DNA from: Halichondria panicea
Lineage: Eukaryota > Porifera > Demospongiae > Suberitida > Halichondriidae
Direction of reading: 5' to 3'
Assembly: GCF_963675165.1 (NCBI RefSeq)
Contig: NC_087392.1
Coordinates: 5,145,942-5,209,941 of the forward strand
DNA length: 64,000 bases
Shown here: positions 25,286 to 36,338 of the stretch, one piece after another
Layout of the letters: each line of letters begins with the position of its first letter
Position numbering within the stretch: the first letter of the stretch is position 1
Translations under genes and position numbers: made by a program
Notes under the pieces: generated by a model
What the model saw: the letters and a program-made list of their open reading frames with translations, nothing else
Told to the model about the DNA's origin: nothing
Databases searched by the model: none

Positions 25286-25330
<45 letters not shown>
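25286..25330. repeat. (GT)n microsatellite
   Basis: About 22 GT units followed by a G run, directly beside the inverted ZU5 half-exon; a plausible breakpoint. Confidence 0.9.
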
Positions 25331-25331
<1 letters not shown>

Positions 25332-25639
25332 GGGGGAACATATAATGGTATTCATGCTTGTTTGGGTGCGTGTAATATAGTTTGCACTCCATACAGATTA
25401 GACCACTTAAATACATCACACATCACTAACAGTATAGTTTGTTTCCCATAGAAAAGTATGAGCTTATCAGTGAAAATAATCATAAATAGTAAAAGTTATT
25501 ATTCATCATTGATCAATGTTCATGTACGTACATTGTCAGCGCAACAAAACTACATTATTGACTCACATGTGATTCAGCAGCTTCTTCCAACAGCTTTATT
25601 GTTGAAAGGTTAGAGCAAGGTGATCCCTTGCATGGCCAC

Positions 25640-28600
25640 AATCAGAGCAGTTTCTCCAAGCTGGAAGGGATGAGACGTACACTGTAAGAGGTAAAGTGAC
25701 TGCGTATGACATGCACTTTGCTGAAGGAGTAACGGTAATATTAAGAGGATATTTATATTTCTGTAATTAAGAGGTTGATTAGGTACAAATGACAGCTCTG
25801 TTAATTCAGTCATTAACTACTGTAAGAGGTATAGGTGTACAGTACATGTGAAGCTGTACAACTACGCAACTATGTACTCTATAAAGTACATTTAGTGCAG
25901 AGAATGGAAGCCCCTGATGAGAGAAGCTCTCTTACAGTATCTTCCTGTCCCCAGTAGGCTGCCTCCATGAGTGGAGTGTCCCCATCCTGCAAGAGTGGAG
26001 ACAGTGACAACACAATATGAATGTACATTGAACAATATTGAGTTGAGAACACACAACAGTCATACGTATTAAGCCAGCTAGTACAGTACTGTACATAAGC
26101 TAGTACAGTACATATCATTATATAAACCAGCTGGACGTCAATTTAAAGCTAAAATCCACAGGGAAATTGCCAGCACATAATTATACGTACTTAAAATTAA
26201 TAATACTGATCCAGCATATACGGTACACATCCAACCAAAATTAATGATGAGATGGTCACAACATGCTGCCTATCGACACATCAGTTTAGTATCAGATACT
26301 CACCTTGTTAGCCAGGTCCACCACGGCTCCTGAGGAGAGCAGCTCTTTAACACAGTCAGTGTGACCTCCCAAGGCTGCCACCATGAGTGGAGTCCACCTA
26401 GCCTACAAAAGTGAGAGTAACTTTTGACAACACATCTGTGCGATAGACCATAAATGAAGTAAAGGAACGAGATTGGCAATGAGCAAAAAATATACGTGAT
26501 GCGCATGTTACTAGAATGTATAACTTTATTTCATCCTTTACAGCCTCCATTTAACTAAAAAATGATGATCAAAGGAAGTTTATGCAACTCACAAATAAGA
26601 GACATAAATAAGTAAAACATGATAATTATGGCTACTGCAGAGTTTCTTAAAAGGGACACAAACAAAGTGGATTGCGCTCTATATTTTATACTATCTACGT
26701 ATAACCAAATGTAAACGATCACGTGAGTTATACTTCAGTTGCCAATCCCTTTCTCTTGAACAGACATACACCCAGTCTGGATCAGTGAGTCAGTAAAATG
26801 CACAGGGGAATATAATGTTCAGACAACTGTACATGTATGTAGTTCCTATAAAGCTGGTGCATTGGTGCTCAGTGTAAAATTCCGGCCAAATCAATGACTG
26901 TACCATACATGTACAAAAGAAGGACATGCGGTACATCACGGCGATCACGCTAGTAAATCATGTCAATGTTAGTGCCTTATAAGGATCTCATAGGGACCAT
27001 CCACAACCATCACTAGCAAATGATGTGATGGTCATGAATATGTTGCCTATAGACACATCAGTTTAGTATCAGGTATACACACCTTGTTAGCCAGGTCCAC
27101 CACGGCTCCTGAGGAGAGCAGCTCTCTAACACAGTCAGGGTGACCTGAACAGGCTGCCACATAGAGTGGAGTCCACCCACGCTACAAGAGTGAGAGCATA
27201 CAGTAAATTTTGACAACACATCGTGTGATAGACCATAAACAATGTAAAGGAACGGGATTGGCAATGAGCATGACATTCGTGATGCGCACTATCATAATTT
27301 AAATACTAGCTGTTTCGAAAAGATGCCCCAAAGTACAAAGTGCATTTAATGGCTGCATGAAACAGCTAAGTGCAGCTTTGCAGATATTTTCTTACTCTTG
27401 CAGCTACCAATAGCTGGCGCTCTAGTGCAGAGCTAACTACTAAGTAGAGTAGTAACACTCGGTGGACAAGTTTTGCTACGCACTATTCTGAAAAGGCATT
27501 CCAAGACAAGAAAGCAAAACTAGGCATAACTCGAGAACAAAGCACTCTTTTGCAAATCACCAAGAAAACATGACTAATGTCTATTTGTGTTGAGTTTGAC
27601 CTTCATGAAGTTGTCATAACTTTGTCATACTTTACTGAAATTCAGAGTTTCATATACCATTGCATGGATTCCTGGTTAAAAAGCGCTTCTATCTATATAC
27701 TGTAGAGTTGGTAAGCTCCAACCAGCTAAAAGTTAGCATTTTCCATGTAGAAGTCCTAGGCATACTTGTCCACCACATAAAGCATAAATGAAGCCATAAT
27801 TGACTACATAACTTCCGGGGTCGAACTCAACGATAGTTGACGATTTCTATAGACTTTAGAAGCCTATAGAAACTCTTACTTGCACTTCATTGATCCTTGA
27901 ACAGTTGTAACACGCACACACACACGCACACACACACACACACACGCACACGCACACACACACACACACACACACATACACACACACACACACAAAAACC
28001 GTATACCTCGCTTGCGCATGCGCACACCGAGGCATAATTATGACATAAGTGTACAAAACACATCTTCAAAGGAAATACTGGAACACTAACTCTAAGGCAT
28101 AGATCTACATGTAGATCTCTATAGCTAGCTAGATAGTTTGTTCAGTCTCTTCTGCAACCTACAGTACATGTAGAGTTGGAACACTACTGTCGGTATAGTT
28201 ATCTTTTGCTCGTCCAGCTACTATATAAAACTACGTTTAGGTCTAACAGGAGTTATTATTGAAGCTATCAAAATTAGATGGGGTTAGGAGGCATATTATT
28301 GAGATAGAATATTATATCTGCAAATACATTCATTTCCTGCTTTGGCTAGGGGGTGGCATAAATTTGAGTATTTTTGAGTGAGCACGGTACATGTAAATAA
28401 TTCCTATTGTTGTGATGTCCATGTTGCCTATATATAGACACATCAGTTTAGTATGGTATACACACCTTGTCAGCCAGGTCCACCACGGCTCCTGAGGAGA
28501 GCAGCTCTCTAACACAATCAGTGTGACCTCTACTGGCTGCCAATAAGAGGAGAGTGCTCCCGATCTACAAGAGTGAGAGGGTTTTGACAACACATCTGTG

Positions 28601-29250
28601 TAATGTTTGCATCTGACATCATCCACCCACGCACGAAAGTACATAACACTAACTCTAACCTTTCAGCAAGTGAGCTCGTAGTTGAGCGACAGCAGATTAA
28701 AATCCACACATGAACAAAAATAATAGTCCCCAATTCAATTTTCCATGTCCACAGTTATTCCAGTGACAGAGCACATGCATCAACTATCTATCACCACAGA
28801 ATGGTTCAACTCCCTCATTACTGATAATATTTTATGTAGCCTGAAATACGGCTGTATGGCGACCGACGACCTCCTCTCAAATGAGAGGTAGACAGACAAT
28901 ATTTGGGGACAAGACTAAGGCCACTCTAAGTGACTGGTTTCTGGTCAGGTCAGGAAGTGTCTGTAATTGCATGCGGGCGGCCCCGGGGCTTTTGTCATTA
29001 TTCATTATTTTGCAATGAATATAATTAACACACACGTATGTGGTGTTAAACAAAATCTTAACAGATTCAAACGACATCGTACATGCGTATATTAACGTTG
29101 TTAGTCTAGCAAAAACAGACTTTCACAGCTTCAGCTCTACATACCCACAAACCAGCTTACCTTATCCACACTGTTGACATCATCTCCCCTCCTGATGGCA
29201 TCTTGTAAAGCACTCAAGTCACCAGCCCTGACAGCATCGTGTATGTACAT
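25640..29250 (-). CDS. Ankyrin-repeat protein exons, probably N-terminus of the ZU5 gene
   Basis: Exon 1 (29250-29161) starts MYIHDAVRAGDLSALQDAIR. It is followed by exons 28564-28466, 27181-27083 and 26402-26304, each exactly 99 nt, phase 0, one full 33-residue repeat (for example RGWTPLYVAACSGHPDCVRE; LLSSGAVVDLANK). A fifth (25986 leftwards) begins DGDTPLMEAAYWGQEDTVRE but runs to a stop after SILCTKCTL with no clear donor. A sixth fragment (about 25690-25640, LGETALIVAMQG) stops after ITLL. The gene is therefore intact only over repeats 1-4 and decays before the ZU5 exons, or it makes a short ankyrin-only protein of about 160 residues. Ankyrin arrays mediate protein binding. Confidence 0.65.
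26240..28650. repeat. Three duplicated ankyrin exon-intron units
   Basis: Not only the 99-nt exons but their flanking intron sequence is repeated. GACACATCAGTTTAGTATC precedes each donor side (26280, 27055, 28440), and TTTTGACAACACATC with GATAGACCATAAA follows each acceptor side (26420, 27215; partly at 28580). The units arose by segmental tandem duplication. Confidence 0.8.
27328..28046. repeat. Dispersed repeat family B, copy 1, with (CA)n core
   Basis: Shares CAGCTACCAATAGCTGGCGC-like, ATAACTCGAGAACAAAG and GAAGCCTATAGAA blocks with 54575-54921, and the same end: CA-rich stretch, CCGTAT, CCTCG...CGAGGCATAAT. The microsatellite is at 27913-27995. Lies in an ankyrin-gene intron. Confidence 0.65.
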
Positions 29251-29807
29251 TTTCTTGGACTTCTTTTGTTTGTGCTTGTGAGTTAGACCCCTCCCTTACT
29301 CCGTGTATTTCTAGAGGGCGGCTTGTGAATGAGCGCTTGGGGTGAAGATGAACTGCCTTGTTCCAGGTGTCGTCCTTGTGTGCAGTTGTGGAGTTATTCA
29401 CATCTTCTATCCCCTAGTAGGGGAATCCCCCTGTCCACCCCCTTCTGAGTATAATTGTGCCACGTAATGCACTACCCTATATTACTAATAGTGTAACGTG
29501 ACCTGTTATTCCCCCCCCCACACCACACACATAGACGTTCCTGTGAGCGTGTGAGGGTTAGGGTCTAGTGGACGAGACTCTGATAAATCATAATACAATT
29601 AGTTCTCCACAATGGCAGTTATTGTTCCCCATAGATACATGTGACAACAAGGTGGTTGGTCAACATAATATTTTTGTACAATGCGAACAATTTGTTGGTT
29701 GAAGAACTGCTCGAAAATGGAAATCTTGCCAGTAACAAACATAAAACAAGCATCATAATTATTAAGAGTGCATTGTCTAATGAAGAAATTAAATATAATT
29801 ATGAGGT
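29251..29807. other. Intergenic, ankyrin gene upstream / LAS1L downstream
   Basis: AT-rich sequence with a CCCCCCCC run near 29510. It should hold the ankyrin gene's promoter; nothing coding was supported. Confidence 0.45.
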
Positions 29808-32515
29808 TTAAAATAGTCTAACAGTATCTCTAGCATGTAACAGTTTAATGGTGGGTTGCCCCTCTTCCTTAATCACCTGACTCTCACTCCTTATATCCAG
29901 TTTCCTCTCTGCAATGGACACACACTTTATGAACACAAAGATACAATATTAGTTAGCCTTACGTTTCTTAACTCTCTCTCGCTGTATATTTACAGAAGAG
30001 GGTAGATCCAGACACGAGGCAGTCATCACCTGACCAGGACACGCCCCCAATGGCACGGTTACCCACGGCAACATGTTCTCCACTACCCCCCATCTCGGCT
30101 GCACGCTGAGTCGAGATTGTTTCCTAGGTGGCTCGGAAATTGAAGGCTCTGATTTTCTTTTATATGTCTTGAGAGTGGCTTTAAGGTGTGCTGTGTAGGA
30201 TCCCTCCAAAGTCCCGGGTAAAGATGGAGGGCCCATCCTCTCAGAGATGGTGACAAGACGAGACAGATAGAGGATCTTCTCACGAACAGAGACAGGCAAT
30301 GAGGAGCGAAGGTGGCCGTCAATACTGTATGTGTGTGTGGGGGAAATTGAGTACAGGGGCGAAAAATACTGTGTGTGGGGGTGGGGGGACAACTGTACTG
30401 TATACGAGAAAGGATGGTGTCACATATGTGTGTGGGTGTGGCTTACAGAGTGCTCATGGCGTGAGTGTAATAGCCGGGATGATCTTTGACCACACGCAAC
30501 AACTGGAGCCAGTCTAAAGAGCCAGGGATGAACTGGTCATCATCAGCAACAACTGCCAATAGTGTGATGGTATATATAATTTTAGCCAGCAAGATAATTA
30601 TACTCACTTGTAACTATGGCAATGCTAGAAGGCTTGGCAGAGTCCACCTCATAATGTCCCACCAGTAGCAGGCCTAACCACGAGGCTGAGTAGTCACGTT
30701 GGACAGCATTATCTGGGAAGAGGGGGAGTCACTGTGAACCATACATCAGACAAGGTTGACATAGAGTAGAACGTCTGGTACAGTAACTTTAGCCTGATTT
30801 TACATCCTAAGTTGGTCAAAATGACTGTATCAGATGATTAACAAGGCAGCAACAACAGATTCAACAGCCGTTGCTTTTTGTCAGCAATTTTTGACTAATC
30901 ACAGAACTTGTATCTACATATATACTCATTGGATAGGTCATTCTAAGAGCTACAGAGTATCAACTAGTTTTAAAATTGAACATAAAATAATTACGGGCTC
31001 TCAAACATAGCTACTAAACCCGCTGAAATTTGGGAAGCTCATTGAAATAGAGTCACCAGAATGGGGCTATGAACTACTCACCTGTGGAGTGTGCTGTCAT
31101 AATGAGAGCGGAGGCTAGCTTGTGTTTGAAAGAGCTTTCTTTGTCTGCTGCTCTGAGAAGGTGCTTCCTCCACATAGCAAGATCACCCTTTATTGAGGGC
31201 AGGTTCCGGACGTCCGATACAGCAGGACCTATAAGGGGTGGGGGGTAGCTATGAGGACAGTTGCCACAGTATATCATCAGCTGTGGTGAATACAACACAT
31301 GTATATATGCAGCACACACCGTCGACAGTGATATTGACGGACGATGGGAAACAGAGGAGCTGCCTTCTCTGAATGTAGTCAGCCAGCTCACTACAATGAT
31401 AAGCAACTATTAGGTTCTGCTTATTTAATAATAGATGTAAGCATTTTTGCGGACATTTGCTAGTTTTATAGGCCATTACTTACTTGTGAGTAGAGGTCGA
31501 TAGGAGGTTCACCAGCTCTAATCTGTTACGACAGAGTCCAAAGGTCAGCTTAGCGACAGCAGAGTCCATTGGTCCAATAGACGGCTTCCTCTCTGTCACC
31601 ACCACGTTGTCGGGTGGAGTGGAAACAGTGGGCATGGCTGTTGGGGATTTCCCCCTGTGCTCTCTGATCAACTTCCTCTGAGGTCTCCAATAATTTGAGC
31701 GTAACCAGTTGAGGGCAAATTGTGCGGCTGTACGGGCCTGACCAATGGAGGGCAGGAAATGGTGGGTGCCACGGTGACGCATCTCAACCAACCATGATGG
31801 AATACCATACTGCAATCAGAGAGGTGCAATGATTACTGTACATGCAAGCTCTTCAGCTACTAGGGATCATTCAAAGTACAAGCTACTCTACTAGCTAGGG
31901 GTTTCTTCGTGGCGTACTTAGTTACAGTGAGCCAAGGCCTTATAGTAGTATAATATTATAGTATTATTAAGCTTTTGTTAATGTACAAGCTGCCGTACTA
32001 GCACAGGTATAGATGATTATTTATGGTCCTGGTACAATGTAACTCACCTGATATACGGTGTCTCTAATGCAATCCCGTCCCACACCATAGCACCAAGCCG
32101 TGTCGTTAATACCATTCACAAACCTGTAGCACACATTGCAGTATAAGCAATGTACCAACATTCATATAGCACCCACCACATGCACACCCACCCACCACAC
32201 ACCCACACACCTTGTGATTGCCATCGAGTAGCTGAGGCAGGTACCGTGTGCTACACACATTTTAGACAATCTTTCATTTAGTGTACACTCTGCCAGATCT
32301 GCTGTCGTCTCCACAACTAGAGGCAGTTTTCTAGGAGCCCGCGCCTTCCAAGCTGCCACACGCGCTATCCCTCTCTCGACTAGTTGAGGGTCACTGGAGT
32401 ACAACCACTCGTAGACTTGCTCCCACTCACTAGAATTGAACCACGGGCACAGGATGGCCTCCTCCGGGTTGGCGCCTCTTGGAGAGATCCTCTCGATGGC
32501 TCTGCCTCCCCCCAT
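29808..32515 (-). CDS. LAS1L: LAS1-like pre-rRNA processing endoribonuclease
   Basis: Exons 32515-32211, 32123-32048, 31809-31484, 31390-31320, 31228-31082, 30712-30608, 30552-30447, 30324-29963 and 29908-29808 give 532 residues with all phases consistent. The N-terminal HEPN domain is clear: PWFNSSEWEQVYEWLYSSD, RVAAWKARAPRKLPLVVETT, LSYSMAITRFVNG, then IPSWLVEMRHRGTHHFLPS with the catalytic RxxxxH (RHRGTH), then FALNWLRSNYW. Las1 cuts at site C2 of ITS2 and works with the Grc3/NOL9 kinase in 60S ribosome assembly in the nucleolus. A basic stretch (KRKSEPSISEPPRKQSR) near the C-terminus could be a nuclear signal. The C-terminal half is divergent. The start chosen is the first ATG of the frame, after a stop-free GTG-containing stretch. 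Confidence 0.9.
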
Positions 32516-33559
32516 ATTGATAAACACTCGAACTCAAGTGATTCTTCTAAATATAAAGTCGGCCAGCCACGTGGGTGAGTGGATTTTCTAATTGATGCTC
32601 ACCAAAACAATAAGCTAATTAACCCAACCTAGCTCCTCCCACTGCATTTCAATTTACAGAGAGAAGATAAAGATAAAGTAAAGCTGGAGCTGAGACGTAC
32701 GTGTGCTGCTCATAGCTAAGGTAAGCCTGCACATTGGCTAGGGCAGTGTTATAACCCGCTCCTAGCTGTAGGAGTCAGAGTGTGTGAGCTAAAGATTTGT
32801 TGATCACCACGGAACTGGAATGGATGTTTCCATGGGAATCCAGAATCTGCTTCGACCCACCGACACTTGTTTATTCGTATCCTAACCACACCCACTTGAG
32901 CATGTACTAGTCGCCACTATTAATATTGTATATGGATCTTAACCCTTTGGTGCCAGGTTGTCGAGGGTTATTTATTAGGAGTTCCTTCTTCTGGACACAG
33001 ACTAGTGGCCGTCATCAAGCACGAGGGAACAGAGGAACATGCGTGAGTGGGTGTGGGTGTGTGGGCACGAGGGAACAAAGGAACATGCGTGAGTGGGTGT
33101 GGGCACAAGGGAACAGAGGAACATGCGTGAGTGGGTGTGTAGTGTGGGTGTGGGCACGAGGGAACAAAGGAACATGCGTGAGTGTGGTGTAAATGTGTGT
33201 AGTGTGTGCGTAAGTGTGGGCGTGGGTATGTTGTGTTAAGATAGCTTCCTCATATCGTATTTCTGGTGGTGATGCCATAGAGTGTAGCACCACTTAAATA
33301 CATGTACAAGAGTGTGCCACTTTTTTTAACACCAATATCTTCCAGGCTGTAATTATAGTCTTGCCATAGTAATCTATTTTTTAGTGGCGTTTTTTAGTTC
33401 TATGCGTGTACACTACAGCAGCTGGCTGTGTGTGTGTGGTGATGTAGCAGTAGATGCGTAATCACACACATGTTAGCTACATTGTGATGTGTGTGAACAT
33501 TGCTGTATTTAGCTCCCTAGTACAGTTGTCCTAACCCCTCCCCCTTCCTCTGGCGTAGG
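32516..33559. promoter_or_regulatory. Divergent LAS1L / INPP5B upstream region with 5' noncoding exon
   Basis: A plausible noncoding first exon of the plus gene ends at a GTAAGC donor at 32720/32721 (CATAGCTAAG before it). The coding exon starts one base after an AG acceptor at 33558. The LAS1L start is about 200 bp left of that donor, so the promoter is probably bidirectional. No other gene is seen. Confidence 0.45.
33025..33190. repeat. About 40-bp tandem repeat, 4 units
   Basis: Units contain GAGGGAACAAAGGAACATGC then GTGAGTGGGTGTGGG; in the 5' intron of INPP5B. Confidence 0.85.
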
Positions 33560-36298
33560 ATGTTCATGTTCGAGGAGGACCAATTTGAGACCCCTCCCAC
33601 TGTCAAGTTGGAGGCCTACTATCCCATCAGGGGAGCCTTCTCAGCTCAGATGAAAGGTCTGCACATTAATAACATTGTACCACTTGGTAACTGATCTTGA
33701 CTACATGTGTAGAGAGTGTTCAATTCCTAGTCTGTCTCTTACATTGGAATTACTCCTTAATTATATATTGTTTGATAGTACAAATGTCAAATGTACAATA
33801 CATACTGTACCTCCTGGTGTCAGTCCACATACCTATGCTTAGGGATCTCTTGTACACACAATTCCCTACCCCCACACATACCACACACACATATCACACA
33901 CCCTCCACACATATCACCCCACACATATCACACCCCCCACACATATCACCCCCCCTCTACAGCCACCTCCCTGAACACACGGTGTCAAGTACTGCTCCAC
34001 AATGGACAGGGCTCCTCCCTCGAGTTAGACCTGCCTAGTAATGGACGAACAGCACTCTTCATCAGCCAACTCAACAATGCTCTGCACCAGTTCAGTGAGT
34101 CACCATTACACAGCCCCAGTGTGTACAGTACTTTTCAAGTAGGTTGAATCATTTAAAGTTGAATGTTGAAGTGAGTACTCACACCACTAAACCACAAAAC
34201 AAAGCTGATTATGATTATGATCTACCCACAAGCTTGTAGAAATGTATGTGTATCTTTGCTTGAACTTCTCCTAAGTAAGTGCCTAGATTTTCAAAGAGTA
34301 TCTGTAGCACTGTTACGGATTCAACATAGGATGAGGACCATGCATGCTTTGCTACTTTGGCTCGACATCTCCACTTCTCCCGAACAAATGCTCTATTCTT
34401 TTACAGTGCTTTTGCTGATGTACATTGATTCTCTTACTTGGTTTGCTTAAGTAGTGTAGCAACACTATGCACCTCAAGTCATTTGAATATGCATCTAGAT
34501 GAACACCCACACATGTAGCCAGTGCTGTGTATTATCATGCATGGGCATCATCACACTGACAGGCTGTGACAGCCACCTACAGTTGTATCAGCTTTGTGGT
34601 TTAGTGGTGCGAGTACTCACTTCAACATTCAACTTGGAATGATATTCAACCTACTTGAAAAGTACTGTATGTAGATTAGTGTGGTCTCTGTGTATGTAGA
34701 TTGGTGTGGTCTCACTGTGTACACTGTGGCTAGTGGGGTTGACTTATCTATTACAGATGCATTTCGAGGCGAAGAGGGCTGTACATGTATGTACACTGCA
34801 TATGCACCACTACTTGTCGACTGCATTTATAGCATGGGGGACCTTGTCTAGTACCATAGTGCTAGAAATGCATGCATTGATACAAACTAATGCTATTTAT
34901 ATCATATCGCATAAATTTGTATCGCACGGCCTTTATTCGAGGCCTGATCCTCATTGAAATCGGGCGTTTAGTTAATCTCTAAAATCACATGACGTTTCGT
35001 AGTCTTATAATTAGCCAAATCACAATAGTTGATGCTCGCATATAAAGAGTAATAGCATTACAGTGTGACATCATATGACATCACACCTCCTATATATAGA
35101 TTCCTCCAGCTCTGCTAATTCCCCCGTGGCCTTCCACTGGTTGCTAGGATACGAACAGTGTCGAACGGGTTGGGACAGATTCAGCAAACCTCATATAAGC
35201 TCTCAAGTGAACTTTGACCCTGCCTCTGGATTTCCCGAGAGTTGGCCGTGGAGTCACATCATCACGCCTAATCTGGACGGGAGTACGGAGATAGCACGTG
35301 AGCTAATGGGAGGGGATTGTCCAATCTAGCTCAGGCCTGTTTTTAAATATGCAGTATTATTGAGGTACCTACATGCACTACTGTGGCTTCTAGAACACTA
35401 GCAGTGTCCACTGTAGCCTTTAAAAGACTACCAGGGGAGATATGAACTTCCTGTATATACACTACTGAAGACTAGGAGAGTTGTTTGTTGGTAGTACAGT
35501 CAGTATACAGTCCATCCTTCCTGTGTAATGTATACTTTATTGGTTTATGCTTTCAAGGTTATCTTTAAAGCTGGTTGAGCACATTGCAGCATATGTTAGT
35601 GTTGCCCTTACTCCCCCCACTGCATGTATACACACACTCTACAGCTTGTGAGAGTTTACTGGACGATTTTGATCCCCTCCGACAAACAACAACCAACATT
35701 GAAGCCCCCCAGACCAATGTTCAAGTGAAAGCCCCACTCGCCACTCTCGAAATAACAACCTCAAGTCCAACTCTCAACAGATCCTCAAACCCATTCCGAC
35801 TATCCACGGAAATCGGTAACCCATTCCAAGACCAGACCTTATCTGCTCAAGCTTCCCCTCAGACTAAGGATATTCGACATTGCATCTCTGAAACAAATCT
35901 GACTCGTCTGAAACTAGAGAGTACGTCACGTTCGTCTGAACTCCATGTGTCCCGTTCCCAGGACAACCTGATGGATCTAGGCTCGGAGGTTCGACACTGC
36001 ATAGTGCCTGAGGAAAATGAGGACCCTCTAGACTATAAGAACAGACGTGTGACTCGCAGCATTGATAACTCCCCAACTTTAGAGAGACGTAGCAATGGGA
36101 GGGAGTCTAACAAGACACAGCTGGAGTTTAATGGCCCCTCCACCAGCAAAGCCATGCCTAGTCAAGCCTCAATGGAGGTACCCGAGACTACAGGCTCCGT
36201 AAGAAAGAGGCGAAGGTAACGTTTGTGTGTGTGCATGCATGTGTTCATGTCTCAATGAAGTGTCTGTGTGTGTGTTGAACACACTGTAGTACACTGTG

Positions 36299-36338
<40 letters not shown>

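Noticed and set aside
25086-25355. 89-codon minus-strand frame opposite the ZU5 N-terminal half
   Set aside because: No domain signature; the plus frame carries the ZU5 pattern.
29219-29401. 60-codon minus-strand frame over the ankyrin gene start
   Set aside because: Different frame from the ankyrin exon beginning MYIHDAVRAGD; read as 5' untranslated sequence.
34211-34450. 79-codon plus-strand frame inside the mariner-like MITE
   Set aside because: No similarity to a transposase (no DDE/D pattern visible); taken as chance.
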